Origin: Geothermovivens sp964644845
GTDB taxonomy: Bacteria; Zhuqueibacterota; Zhuqueibacteria; Oleimicrobiales; Geothermoviventaceae
Direction of reading: 5' to 3'
DNA: 64,000 nt
Assembly: GCA_964644845.1 (NCBI GenBank)
Contig: CAZXXS010000029.1
Coordinates: 1-64,000, forward strand
The notes under the pieces are model-generated. The model ran no database searches and was not told the DNA's origin. It was given only the letters and a program-made list of their open reading frames with translations. Positions 17,598 through 27,137 of the stretch are shown in pieces. The first letter of the stretch is position 1, and each line of letters opens with the position of its first letter. The translations under genes and the position numbers were made by a program.

Positions 17598-17709
17598 GCC
17601 ATTTTGAAAATCGCAGGGTCTCAGCCCCGCAAGGTCTTGCCTGCAAGCGTACCTGAGCGGCTACGCTGGTGCCTTCGAGTCAAGCCATTTCGAAAACGGC
17701 CTCAGCCCA
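17598..17709 (+). repeat. Pair of imperfect direct repeats upstream of the ECF sigma gene
   Basis: Copy one (17598-17628) starts GCCATTTTGAAAATCG and ends in TCTCAGCCCC. Copy two (17684-17709) starts GCCATTTCGAAAACGG and ends in CTCAGCCC. They are 86 bases apart, about 90-200 bases ahead of the sigma gene. Each contains a small inverted ATTTTGAAAAT-like core. They could be regulator sites or relics of a duplication. Confidence 0.4.
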
Positions 17710-17800
17710 AGCCCGCGCACGAATGGCTGTCAGGGCGATTTTCTAACGAATAAAGTGGCTTTGGCCGGTGTACTGTGGGTGAAGAAGGGCCCGGGAAAGG

Positions 17801-18376
17801 ATGAAGATGTCGATCGGTGATTTTCTCGACCGTCAACTCCTGCTGCGGATTCAGCGCGGCGACGACAGAGCAGCTGATTTGCTTGTACGGCGCTACCAAA
17901 GACGCGCGTACAGCACCGCCTACCGCGTTGTCCTTCAGGTGCAAGTGGCAGAAGACGTCGTTCAGGAGGCGTTCTTGAAAGCGATCAATTCTGTTCTTTC
18001 TGCTTCGTACGACGTCGGTCGGCCTTTCTGGCCGTGGTTTCGTCGGATTGTTGTTAACCTTGCTCTCAACGCGGTTCGAGAGGAACTGAGGCGGAAACAG
18101 TGGGAACAACGGGGTGCCGCCGAGGCGGCGACGAGCGCCACGGGCAGAGAACTGGATGCAGCCGAGGCCGCAGACTTTCGGGAGGCTGTTCGGAAGGCGC
18201 TGGTTGGGCTTTCGCCCGAAGTTCGAGCTGTGTTCGTGTTACGTGCGGCTGAAGAGCTCAGCTACAGGGAAATCGCGGAAACGCTGGGGGTGCCCATTGG
18301 AACCGTGATGTCGCGGCTTGCCCGGGCGCGCGAACTACTGAGGCGAGAATTGAAGGACTACGAAGATGCAGTCTGA
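17801..18376 (+). CDS. ECF-family RNA polymerase sigma factor
   Basis: This 191-residue sigma factor has region 2 at about 20-90 (LLVRRYQRRAYSTAYRVV, then AEDVVQEAFLKA and FWPWFRRIVVNLALNAVREE). Region 4 is at about 125-185 (LVGLSPEVRAVFVLRAAEEL, then SYREIAETLGVPIGTVMSRL, RARELLRREL). There is no region 1 or 3, as in ECF factors. Two starts are close together: ATG 17801 abuts GGGAAAGG, so ATG 17807 with that site six bases upstream may be the one used. The stop overlaps the start of the anti-sigma gene by 11 bases, the standard sigma/anti-sigma coupling. Target promoters are unknown. Confidence 0.93.
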   Translation: MKMSIGDFLDRQLLLRIQRGDDRAADLLVRRYQRRAYSTAYRVVLQVQVAEDVVQEAFLKAINSVLSASYDVGRPFWPWFRRIVVNLALNAVREELRRKQWEQRGAAEAATSATGRELDAAEAADFREAVRKALVGLSPEVRAVFVLRAAEELSYREIAETLGVPIGTVMSRLARARELLRRELKDYEDAV

Positions 18377-19511
18377 GCGGACAAACAAAAGAAACGTTTC
18401 GTGCGACGAAATCCGTCCGCTGCTTGGAACCTACGCAGACGGCGAACTGGACACCGAGCAGGTAAGGCTTGTGCGCCAGCATCTGCGTGTTTGCCACAGT
18501 TGCAGGCAAGAGCTGGCCCAGATTCAGCGGATGACGACTGTCGTGAAAAAAACCACGGTACCTCCCCCGGAAGAACCGGGCTTTTTTGCTAACTTACGCA
18601 AGGCCATGCGGCGAGAAATTCGGGGACGGGTCCGTGGTGAGGCACGCCGGGAACAGAAGGCACGCTCGCTTCTGGGGTGGCGGCCACGACTCGCCGCGAC
18701 ACTGGTTGTTTCTCTGGCCGTGGGTGTCGCGATCCTGTCTGTGGAGATCTGGCGTTCCGGTTCGGGCACGCCAGGGGCGAGATCCCGGGAGACCTCCCCT
18801 GCGATTGCGCCGGAGCAACGGACGGGGGGCGAGAGCGCCCTGACCGCAACGGCACCGAAGCAGACAGGGACGCGCGCCGGGAATTCAGCCGCCGTGCCAC
18901 GGGGAGTTGCGGGAGGTGTGAACGCGCTTGCCCCAAGGGAAGAAACGGCACCAGCCCTCGAGGTTCCACAGGCGACCCGGTTGGAAAGTACTCTACCCGG
19001 TTCAGCGGAGAATCAAGGGGGCGTTTCCCGTCGGCTCGGAGGTTTTTTCCCATCCCCAACTGCTCTGCGGAAGGGCGTTGCAGGAGATGAGGCGACAGGT
19101 AGCCTTGGGAACGAAAAGAAACCGCCAGCTCCGCGAAGACCGGCCAAGATCCCGGTACGTGCCATCTCTCCGGTGGTCATCGGCCCTCCGGCCAGGTACC
19201 CGGCCGGCAGCGCCGCGCTGGACTCGCTGCGAAGACGCTGTGCGAACCGCTGCGTTTCTTCGGATCCCGTCAGCCTTGTCGCATGGGGGCTGGTTTCGAG
19301 GGACACGGTTTCACAGCGCCTGGCGTGTCAAGGCGTCCTTGAGCTTTCGCAGGGTCTGAGGTGGACGACGAAACCCGATGCGAAGGCCCGTTTGCTTGAA
19401 GTTGTTGAACGGCACCGGGAGGTGTTGATTCACTACCTCGGTAGGGAGCGGCTGAAGGCGCTTGAGCAACGGCTGCTGAGCGCTCGACCTGCGAAACCAG
19501 AAGCTCCGTGA
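18366..19511 (+). CDS. Zinc-binding (ZAS) transmembrane anti-sigma factor
   Basis: The product has 381 residues. The cytoplasmic N-terminus carries an anti-sigma zinc finger, with C13 and the H39-x3-C43-x2-C46 motif (HLRVCHSC). A single hydrophobic segment lies at about 109-126 (LAATLVVSLAVGVAILSV). The remaining 250 residues should be extracytoplasmic: a Pro/Ala/Gly-rich low-complexity part (about 130-270) and a C-terminal helical part that includes LDSLRRRCANRCVSSDPVSL. It probably sequesters the ECF factor encoded just upstream and releases it on an envelope signal. The long outer domain is unlike short ZAS proteins and may contact the VIT/vWA protein encoded downstream, which is inference. 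Confidence 0.88.
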   Translation: MQSERTNKRNVSCDEIRPLLGTYADGELDTEQVRLVRQHLRVCHSCRQELAQIQRMTTVVKKTTVPPPEEPGFFANLRKAMRREIRGRVRGEARREQKARSLLGWRPRLAATLVVSLAVGVAILSVEIWRSGSGTPGARSRETSPAIAPEQRTGGESALTATAPKQTGTRAGNSAAVPRGVAGGVNALAPREETAPALEVPQATRLESTLPGSAENQGGVSRRLGGFFPSPTALRKGVAGDEATGSLGNEKKPPAPRRPAKIPVRAISPVVIGPPARYPAGSAALDSLRRRCANRCVSSDPVSLVAWGLVSRDTVSQRLACQGVLELSQGLRWTTKPDAKARLLEVVERHREVLIHYLGRERLKALEQRLLSARPAKPEAP

Positions 19512-19685
19512 TCTGGTACGTTCCGGTCGTCGCTGGGCAGCGAGAGGAGCCCTGCTGAGTTGGCAGAGGGCGCCGTGCTCGACGGATTCATGCCTGGCCC
19601 CTGGTAGTCGCGGTCTGAGCGTAGTAGGCTGAGGCTGGAGGCAGCATTGGCGTTCGGTGGGGACTCAACTGAGGAGGCAAGGTCC

Positions 19686-21965
19686 ATGGGTAAGGCGAAG
19701 AGACGTTTTGCGGCGGTCGCGCTGTTTGCTGTGGTTTTGCCGTTATTCGGGTGGGCGCAAGGACTCCTCCTTCCTGGAAAACACGCCGCTTTGCCGGAGC
19801 TGGTTAGGAACGTCGTCAGGATCGACGTGGAAGAAAACGTGGCCAGGGTGAGCGCCACGCACGTGTTCCACAACAAAAGCTCGCAGGTCATCGAGGGAGT
19901 GTTCTACCTGCCGCTTCCGCGCAACGCGACCGTGACTGACTTGACGTCGGAGGTCAACGGGAAAACGCTGGAGGGCAGACTGCTCGGTAACCAAGAAGCC
20001 GAGCGCGTCTATGAGGAAATCGTTCGGCGCGACCTGGACCCCGCTCTTCTGCAGTTGCTCGACTACCGAATTCTGAAACTCTCGATTTACCCTCTGGAAT
20101 CCGGGAAGGAGGCAAAGATCACCGTTCGGTACCAGATGGAACTTCCGGTGGAACGGAACACGACGGAGTTGCGCTACCCCCTGCGGACTGACGTCGGGCA
20201 GGGGCGGTCCCGGTCGACGCCGCTGCCGATCCTGGGAGCTCGGCCTGGGCGCGTAGCTCCTGAACACCGAACTGACACGACGGTCGTCGAAAACGTGCGC
20301 CTGCAGATTCACATCAGGTCCCGGTACCCGATCGGGAACCTCTACTCGCCGACGCACACGTTGAGCGTCGAGCGCGAAGGCGAAAATGATGCTCGCGTTT
20401 CGGTGGAGGCGGCCGGCGGAGCGAACCAGTTCGTGCTCTACTGGACGTTGGCGCGTGGTCCAATGGCCGTTGGTTTGTTGGCCCAGCGCGAGAAAGGGGA
20501 GGACGGCACGTTCCTGCTTTCCGTGGCACCTGCCTGGCGGGCGGGGGCGCAACGGATTCCCGTGGATGTGGCTTTCGTCCTCGACGTTTCGGGAAGCATG
20601 GACGGCGCCAAGATTGAACAGGCGAAAAGGGCTCTTCTAACGTGTCTTGACTCTCTGTCTGCAGGCGACCGATTCGCGATCGTGACCTTCAGCGATCAGG
20701 TGACAGCCTACCACGATGCCTGGCTACCCGCGAACCGACGTCAGGACGTACGGGGATTTGTGCGCGCTCAGACCGCAGGAGGCGGTACGAACCTCTTCGG
20801 TGCTCTGGAAAGGGTGCTGCGGCTGCCGCAGGACAACGAGCGTTTCCAGCTGATTCTGCTGCTCACGGACGGCAGACCGACTGCGGGCGAAACGCGTCTG
20901 GGTCCCATCGTGAGACTTGTTCAGGACAACCTCGGAGAGGCTCGCGTTTTCGCTTTTGGCGTCGGCTCGGACGTCGATGCCGTTCTTCTCGACAAAATTG
21001 CCGAGCGCGGGCGCGGCTTTACCTTCTACATTAGCGAACAGGAAGTGGCCAAGGCAGTTGAAAGCTTCTTCATGCGCGTTCGTCGCCCGGTGCTGTCCGA
21101 TTTGAGGCTGGACCTTGGGGATCCAGACGCGATTTACGACGTGTACCCACCAAGTTTGCCGGATCTCTTCTACGGATCAGAGATCCGGGTTGCGGGTCGT
21201 TACAGAGCCCCTGGCCAGTGCAAGGCGACTCTCCGGGGGAAGTTGCGGGGCAGGGAAGTTGTGTACCACTTTGACTTGGATCTGCCGGAGCGCGACGTCA
21301 TGCACCCGTTCGTGCCCAGGGTCTGGGCGGCTCGGAAGATCGGTTACCTGCTGGACCAGATCCGGATGAACGGCGAATCGGACGAGCTGGTTCGGGAGGT
21401 GAGACGGCTGAGCAGGAAATTCGGCCTTTTGACCCCGTACACGAGTTTCCTGACGCAGGAGCGGGCCCTGCAGGCTTCCGTTCCGGACTGGAGTCCTCCT
21501 GTTCTCTCGAGACCTTCGCAAGATCGAAGTCTGAGCTTCGTTCCAAGGCCTCGAATGGAAATCGATCAAACGGCGCCTGACGGGATTGCCGCTCCGAGTG
21601 GGGCTGGCCTCCCGAATTTGCGGGCAAAGAGTGTCCAGGCAGCGGCAAGGATCGGGGCTTTGAAAAGAGCGGAAACAGTGCCCGTGCACCGAGGCGTACG
21701 CTACGCTGCCGGGCGGACTTTCGTGTTCCAGGATTCAGTGTGGGTCGAAGTGCACCTGATGGACCAGGACACGACCTTCTTCAAAGCGGCGAAGGTTCAG
21801 TACGGCAGCCGTGCTTTCTTTTGGCTCCTGCGGCAGGGGCTTGAAGTACGGCAGATCCTGAGCCTTGGAAAACGCGTGCATTTCATTTGGAGAAACGCCC
21901 GACTGGAGATCGGGCCTTCAGGCATTCAGGATCCTCAAGAGCTGAGGCGGATCCTGACTTCCTGA
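19686..21965 (+). CDS. Secreted VIT and von Willebrand factor A domain protein
   Basis: The product has 759 residues. ATG 19686 follows GAGGAGG by seven bases and opens a good signal peptide (MGKAKRRFAAVALFAVV..., cut near GWAQG). A VIT domain covers about 35-165 (ATHVFHNKSSQVIEGVFYLP, LLGNQEAERVYEEIVRRDLD). A vWA domain follows at about 290-465 with an intact MIDAS motif DVSGSM, a later GGGTN and LLTDGRPT. The C-terminal 270 residues include RKIGYLLDQIRMNG, SRKFGLLTPYTSFL and a less conserved tail. This layout is that of inter-alpha-trypsin-inhibitor-like bacterial proteins. No sorting domain or lipobox is seen. It follows the sigma/anti-sigma pair by 174 bases and may belong to the same response. 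Confidence 0.92.
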   Translation: MGKAKRRFAAVALFAVVLPLFGWAQGLLLPGKHAALPELVRNVVRIDVEENVARVSATHVFHNKSSQVIEGVFYLPLPRNATVTDLTSEVNGKTLEGRLLGNQEAERVYEEIVRRDLDPALLQLLDYRILKLSIYPLESGKEAKITVRYQMELPVERNTTELRYPLRTDVGQGRSRSTPLPILGARPGRVAPEHRTDTTVVENVRLQIHIRSRYPIGNLYSPTHTLSVEREGENDARVSVEAAGGANQFVLYWTLARGPMAVGLLAQREKGEDGTFLLSVAPAWRAGAQRIPVDVAFVLDVSGSMDGAKIEQAKRALLTCLDSLSAGDRFAIVTFSDQVTAYHDAWLPANRRQDVRGFVRAQTAGGGTNLFGALERVLRLPQDNERFQLILLLTDGRPTAGETRLGPIVRLVQDNLGEARVFAFGVGSDVDAVLLDKIAERGRGFTFYISEQEVAKAVESFFMRVRRPVLSDLRLDLGDPDAIYDVYPPSLPDLFYGSEIRVAGRYRAPGQCKATLRGKLRGREVVYHFDLDLPERDVMHPFVPRVWAARKIGYLLDQIRMNGESDELVREVRRLSRKFGLLTPYTSFLTQERALQASVPDWSPPVLSRPSQDRSLSFVPRPRMEIDQTAPDGIAAPSGAGLPNLRAKSVQAAARIGALKRAETVPVHRGVRYAAGRTFVFQDSVWVEVHLMDQDTTFFKAAKVQYGSRAFFWLLRQGLEVRQILSLGKRVHFIWRNARLEIGPSGIQDPQELRRILTS

Positions 21966-23479
21966 GGGTCCCTTTGTGAAAGCGGGCACAGGCTTGCAGC
22001 TGGGGTGGCGCTTGGGAGAGGAAACGGGTTCCCACCCGGCTGGTGGGCACCGATTCGCGACCGTTCGGTCTTCGGATGCACAGGGCGGGCTGCAAACGAA
22101 TGCACCGGAGACGGCTGTGGACACGCGGCGTCGAGGTGCACTGCGTCGGGTCGAGCTGGCGGACGGGCACGCGCGGGGCGGTGGACCCTCTTTTGCGGGC
22201 GAAAGTCGCGGGATCGGCTACCTCCTGCCTGTTCTGTGTTGGGGAAGCGAACTCTCGCTTCAATTGCACGCCTGCCCCGTTCGGAGCACACGGGACGGGC
22301 AAACACAGCTTGGGATTGAACCCTTTCAGCAGCTTTGCCGCGAACCGAAATCTGGGAAACGTTCAAACCCCGAGTGTGCTCGCGAGTCTGCGCGTGGCCG
22401 GCGACGGCTGGGCCCCGTGTTCGTGGCAGACCCTGCGACGGCTTCGGGGAGGAAACCGTGCCCGTACACCCGAGGTTGTGGCGGGAGTGGGGTAGCGGAA
22501 AGCGTGCTCCGCTCGAGACTGACGCGGCGAGTTTGCCGGTGCGACGGGGTCAGAAACAACCTGTGAGGGGGAGTTCTCTTCCTGGCAGCGCTTCGTCCGC
22601 AAGGTGTTCCTGAGGTAAAAACGAACTCCCGCCGACAGAATCCCTTGATGAAATCTTGCCACCGCTGGTTTTTTCAAGTCCCCCAAATGGAGGCGCACTT
22701 GCACTGCTACCGTGCCCAGTCCCGAATGCGTGTTCAATTGTGAACGCACAGCGTTCGCCTCCGTCCACGCTTGCCCGGAGCTGGTTTGAAGGGTGTACAC
22801 AAGGCCTTTCGAAGCGCCCTGCAGAAGTCGAGGAAGCCCCCTGCCGTTGCCACGGCGAATTCCCTCCAAATGGCTCGGCGCGGATCGAGAGCCGGTGACG
22901 GTCAGCGACATCCCTTTTCCAGGATTTTCACTTTCCCTGCGTTGTGGTGCAGATTCCCGCGAGCAAGGGGCCGAAAGCTGGAAGTTCCGGACTGTGTCCA
23001 AAACATCTGGGAATTGGATGCCCGGGCGGTCTTAGGCGCAGACCCGCCAAAGCGTGGTTCGAGATCCAACCGGTTTCAACCGGTCTACACCTGAATTAGC
23101 GGGGAATTTCCAATCCCGGGCTGAAACGCAAAGCGATGTTTGAACTTCTGCCTTGTTCTGGAAGCGATTTTACCAGCAAGAGCCAGACCGCCCTGAGGTG
23201 CCCGCGAGTTGCTACTGGAAAAAGGGGAATCCCTGTGCTGATGGCCCTTGCACGAACAGCCGAATTTGCTAAATTGCCGTGGGCGTGTTCGGTTAGCACT
23301 GCATCTTTCTGGAGTAAGGTCCCCGGGCGTACTTGATCTGGTTCAGTGGGCTTTTTTCGCAACGCCTTGGCGTCCGTTTCAGGGGCAGAGTCCCCCAGAT
23401 TGGCTCGGCCAAATCCGAACAGGTTCGTCAAGCAGAAGAACGGCCGGGTTTTCAGCAGCATTTTGAAACAAAAGTGAGA
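21966..23479. other. Long gene-free spacer (1.5 kb)
   Basis: Several 70-210-codon open frames exist on both strands, but all are Arg/Pro/Ser/Cys-rich, lack credible ribosome binding sites and show no family resemblance. I also looked for UGA read-through frames and saw none with a recognisable family. No RNA family was identified. Confidence 0.55.
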
Positions 23480-23502
23480 GTGGTGCCGTTCGGCACAACC
23501 AC
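23480..23502 (+). promoter_or_regulatory. Hairpin in the nadC leader
   Basis: GTGGTGCCG and CGGCACAACCAC form a stem with a very short loop, ending 18 bases before the nadC start codon and just upstream of its GAGAGGAAG ribosome binding site. There is no T run, so it is not a terminator. A translational role is possible but not shown. Confidence 0.35.
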
Positions 23503-23520
23503 AGAGAGTGAGAGGAAGAA

Positions 23521-24378
23521 ATGGAGCTCGAGCGCAAAGATGTTGAGACTTTGATCGAGAAAGCTCTCGAAGAAGATCTGGACGACTGGGGCGACATTAC
23601 CACGCTGGGCACAATCCCCGCCGACCTGCAGAGCGAAGCCGTCATCGTGGCGAAGCAGGATGGCGTCGTGGCTGGACTGCCGATTGTCCGATGGGTTTAC
23701 GAAAAACTGGGTGGCCCGGTGCGGGTTGACGCCCAGGTTCAGGATGGCGACTACGTGCAGGCCGGCGTTGAAGTGGTGCGACTGCGTGGGAACACCCGCG
23801 CGCTCCTTGTCGGCGAACGTACGCTGCTGAATTTTCTGGGCCGCCTTTCTGGAATTGCCACGTTTGCAAACCGTTTTGTACGAGCGATCGAGGGCACACG
23901 AGCGAAAATCCTGGACACCCGCAAAACGCTGCCGGGTTGGCGCCGCCTGGAAAAGTACGCGGTCAGATGCGGAGGGGCGCAGAACCACCGCATGGGTCTG
24001 TGGGACATGGTTCTGATCAAGGACAACCACATTGCTGCTGCGGGATCGATCGAGGCGGCGGTTGAGCGCGTCCGTGCGTACCTCACCAGGAGCGGCATTC
24101 AGGCGGAAATCGAAGTGGAAGCAACAACACTTACCCAGGTGCGGGAGTGTTTGGGAGCAGGCGTCTCGCGAATTCTGTTGGACAACATGACGCTGGAAGA
24201 GCTCAGAGAGGCAGTTCGGACGGTGGCTGGGAGGGCAAAGCTGGAGGCTTCCGGAAATGTGCGGCTCGAAACTGTGCGGGAGATCGCCGAGACCGGGGTA
24301 GACTTCATCTCCGTGGGCGCAATCACACATTCGGCGCCGGTTTTCGATTTCAGCATGCGGTTTGTTGCTGTTCGCTGA
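23521..24378 (+). CDS. nadC: Nicotinate-nucleotide pyrophosphorylase (quinolinate phosphoribosyltransferase)
   Basis: This 285-residue enzyme converts quinolinate and PRPP to nicotinate mononucleotide in de novo NAD synthesis. The N-terminal domain has ALEEDLDDWGDITT. The barrel contains NFLGRLSGIAT, the phosphate/substrate motif DTRKTLPGWRRLEKYAVRCG with GGAQNHRMGL, then LIKDNHI, EVEATTL, LLDNMT, LEASGNV and ISVGAITHS, all expected for QPRTase. ATG 23521 follows GAGAGGAAG. It appears monocistronic; nadA and nadB are not in the window. Confidence 0.97.
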   Translation: MELERKDVETLIEKALEEDLDDWGDITTLGTIPADLQSEAVIVAKQDGVVAGLPIVRWVYEKLGGPVRVDAQVQDGDYVQAGVEVVRLRGNTRALLVGERTLLNFLGRLSGIATFANRFVRAIEGTRAKILDTRKTLPGWRRLEKYAVRCGGAQNHRMGLWDMVLIKDNHIAAAGSIEAAVERVRAYLTRSGIQAEIEVEATTLTQVRECLGAGVSRILLDNMTLEELREAVRTVAGRAKLEASGNVRLETVREIAETGVDFISVGAITHSAPVFDFSMRFVAVR

Positions 24379-24668
24379 CCCGTGAAAAGCAACGCCAGGG
24401 GGAAGCAAGCGCCTACGTGGATCTGCGATGTGAGCGTCGGGGCGATCCAGCCGCGTGGATGCAACGCTTTTGTCCGTACGCTGGAGCGTGTAGCTGGCTT
24501 GGTTTTTTGCGGGACCGGCCGACTTGACCACGGAAATAACCAGGGCAGATTCCGTTCCGAGAAGCCGAACTTTTGTCGTGGAGGCGCGTACGAGTAACCG
24601 GAACAACGCTGCGTTGCTTTGGTTAGTTTACCAACGTCGAAATCAATCGAAAAGTGAGGTGGAACAGA

Positions 24669-26192
24669 GTGTCGGACAAGCGTTTTCCGGACCCGATGCA
24701 AATTCAACGTGAAGTCGCCGAGTTTTTGAAAAGCAAATACGGCGACCGTGTTGTGATTCCCCCGCAGCCAGACACAGCCAGCGAGGAACCCGGCGACAAG
24801 GGTGAGGGGGAAGGTGTTAAGCGCATCCGGTTCGACATGAAGCCCGAGGAACTCGAGGCCTTTTTGAAGGAGTACGTTGTCGGCCAGGATGAAGCCATCG
24901 AAGTCCTGGCGACGAAAATTTGCACGCATTTCAACCGAATGCGGCACGAACATGAAGAAGAACTTGAAGATCTCGTCGGCAACATCAAGCCAAACATCTT
25001 GATGATCGGCCCTACGGGAGTTGGCAAAACCTACTTGATTCGGCTGATCGCGAAGAAAATTGGTGTGCCGTTTGTCAAAGGCGACGCCACGAAATTCAGT
25101 GAAACCGGCTACGTAGGTGGGGACGTTGAGGATCTCGTGCGCGATCTCGTACGCCAGGCCAATGGAGACGTTAAGCTGGCCGAGTACGGAATCATCTACT
25201 TGGACGAGATCGACAAAATTGCATCGAGTGGGAGCCACGTCGGCCCGGACGTTTCCCGTTCCGGTGTGCAGCGCAATCTGCTCAAGTTGATGGAAGAGTC
25301 CGAAGTTGACCTGCGCACGCCACACGACCTGGCGTCGCAACTCGAAGCGGCGATGGAAATGCAGCGCACCGGCAAGGTTCAACGGAAAAAAATCAACACG
25401 AAGAACATTCTCTGGGTGATGAGTGGCGCGTTTACGGATCTGAAGGACATCATCCGGAGACGCTTGAACCGCCAGCCGGTCGGTTTTCTGTCCGACGTGG
25501 ATGTGCACCAAACGCAGGACACCGAACTGCTCCGACAGGTGCGCACGGAGGACCTGATCGAGTTCGGGTTTGAGTCTGAATTCGTCGGTCGACTCCCTGT
25601 GGTGGTCGTTTTGAACGATCTGGACGGGGACGGGTTGTACCGAATTGTGCGGAATCCAAAGAGCACGGTGGTGCAGGCGAAGAAGCGGGATTTCGCGGCG
25701 TACGGTATCCGTCTGGAGTTCACCGACGAAGCGCTACGAAAACTGGCTGAGCGGGCCTACGAAGAGCACACCGGAGCACGCGGATTGGTAAGTGTGTTCG
25801 AGCGTGTACTTCTCCGCTACGAAAAGAAGCTACCGTCCACCGAAATCCGCGAGCTCACGGTAACGCCCGAAATGGTGGAGGATCCAGAGGGTGAGCTCGA
25901 GAAGTTGCTGACACGGGAGGCAGTACGCGCGTTCCAGCGTCGATTTCTGGCGTCGACGGGCATCGCCATTCGCTGCACACCAGAGGCTGTGGCGATTCTG
26001 AAAGAGCAAGCAAGTCGGAAGGGCGCCAAGCTCGAGGACGTTTGTTACGATCTCCTGAAGGACTACGAGTACGGTCTGCGCCTCTTGGGGCGACAGGAAT
26101 TCACCGTCGACGCGGAAACTGTCCTACATCCGAAAGAGCGACTGGAGAACTTGATCAAGGAGGCGTACACACAGGGAAAGAACGCCTCGTGA
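24669..26192 (+). CDS. ClpX-like AAA+ ATPase without the zinc-binding domain
   Basis: This 507-residue AAA+ protein most resembles ClpX. GTG 24669 follows GAGGTGG by six bases. Walker A is GPTGVGKT (114-121), Walker B is IIYLDEID (175-182), then sensor/arginine-finger regions (EFGFESEFVGRLP) and a C-terminal AAA lid. The N-terminal four-cysteine zinc domain of true ClpX is absent, replaced by a short charged segment (MSDKRFPDPMQIQREVAEFL). Where ClpX has the ClpP-docking loop IGF, this protein has PVGF, so ClpP partnering remains possible. Similar zinc-less ClpX relatives occur in other phyla. It is not HslU, since no hslV is adjacent. Substrates are unknown. Confidence 0.85.
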   Translation: MSDKRFPDPMQIQREVAEFLKSKYGDRVVIPPQPDTASEEPGDKGEGEGVKRIRFDMKPEELEAFLKEYVVGQDEAIEVLATKICTHFNRMRHEHEEELEDLVGNIKPNILMIGPTGVGKTYLIRLIAKKIGVPFVKGDATKFSETGYVGGDVEDLVRDLVRQANGDVKLAEYGIIYLDEIDKIASSGSHVGPDVSRSGVQRNLLKLMEESEVDLRTPHDLASQLEAAMEMQRTGKVQRKKINTKNILWVMSGAFTDLKDIIRRRLNRQPVGFLSDVDVHQTQDTELLRQVRTEDLIEFGFESEFVGRLPVVVVLNDLDGDGLYRIVRNPKSTVVQAKKRDFAAYGIRLEFTDEALRKLAERAYEEHTGARGLVSVFERVLLRYEKKLPSTEIRELTVTPEMVEDPEGELEKLLTREAVRAFQRRFLASTGIAIRCTPEAVAILKEQASRKGAKLEDVCYDLLKDYEYGLRLLGRQEFTVDAETVLHPKERLENLIKEAYTQGKNAS

Positions 26193-26244
26193 GGTTACCA
26201 GAGCTGATTGACCAACTCTGCTCGATGTGTTTGACTGGGAAGAT

Positions 26245-26284
26245 GCGGCCGCGAGCCCGGAAGACAGGGCGTGGCCGCTTTTTT
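26245..26284 (+). terminator. Intrinsic terminator after the ClpX-like gene
   Basis: GCGGCC (26245-26250) and GGCCGC (26273-26278), extended internally by GCCC/GGGC pairing, are followed by six T residues. It lies about 50 bases after the stop codon. Confidence 0.88.
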
Positions 26285-27060
26285 GTAGACAGGGCGTTCG
26301 AAAGGGTCCGAGACAGCGCGAGGAACCACCGTGGCTGGTCAGGCCGTGGGCTAACCGTGAGGTCGGTAATCGAGGATGCTGCGAGAAGCGAAAATTGCGC
26401 CTCGAGAACAAGCTACCGAGAAGAACAGCTCTGGCCTTGTAAGGTGCAGATTGATCTTCGTGTTGCCCGGCAACGGGTTTGGCAGCGCCAAAACCAGGGT
26501 CCGGCGGAAGAACTTGTGGCAATCGAGTCGGGGATCCCCTTGGAACGCTTCTTGAGTGGTGTTGCTCGGAAAAAACTTGCGTTGGCTTCTGGGTCCACGC
26601 GGTGTGAGTAGCCTTGAACCGACGTTCCAAGAGAGGCTGCTTCGCCTCAAAGGCACAAGAGCAAATGGGAGGAGTTTCGAGATCGGTACGCGCGTCGGGC
26701 GTCGCGTGAGTTGCGGCGGCTGAACGCCTTGGGCCGTGGGCTCGAGATGTTTCCCGGGCCGACCATTTGAATTGGTTTTCATTTGAATGAAAGACACCGG
26801 TGAGTTTTCGTCCTCGGCCGGGACAAGCTCTGGGAAGGGGTTTTGGGGTTCCTCGGGCCGCTGGCGACACGGGGCCCCCAGCCGCGGAAAAACGTGACAG
26901 TGGGTCGATCGCCTTGTGGGCCCCCCAAGATCCCTGTAGAGCAAAATCAACCGTGGACTGAAAGCTCCGGGTGTCACTGCTCCAGGTCGTGCTTGTGTTT
27001 TGTTGGCAAGCACGAGTTGATGTGTAGGAGTGATCACTCCATTCCCGCCAGGCGTCTCAC
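26285..27060. other. Gene-free spacer (0.8 kb)
   Basis: Open frames here have no ribosome binding sites or domain resemblance on either strand. Nothing recognised between the terminator on the left and the stress-protein promoter on the right. Confidence 0.55.
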
Positions 27061-27089
27061 TTGCTTTTTTCATTACGAATCGTTATCAT
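27061..27089 (+). promoter_or_regulatory. Sigma70-type promoter of the universal stress protein gene
   Basis: TTGCTT (27061-27066) and TATCAT (27084-27089) are separated by 17 bases in a locally AT-rich stretch, about 48 bases ahead of the start codon. Confidence 0.65.
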
Positions 27090-27137
27090 TAAGCCGCATG
27101 AGATTTGCTCGGCAGTGAACGTTTTGGAGGACCAGTT

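Noticed and set aside
23452..24606. 384-codon open frame antisense to nadC
   Set aside because: It lies almost wholly opposite a certain nadC gene, has no ribosome binding site and its product is His/Arg-rich without a domain pattern. It reflects codon bias in nadC.
24099..25511. 470-codon open frame antisense to the ClpX-like gene and nadC
   Set aside because: It is a shadow of two well-supported genes, with no family resemblance.
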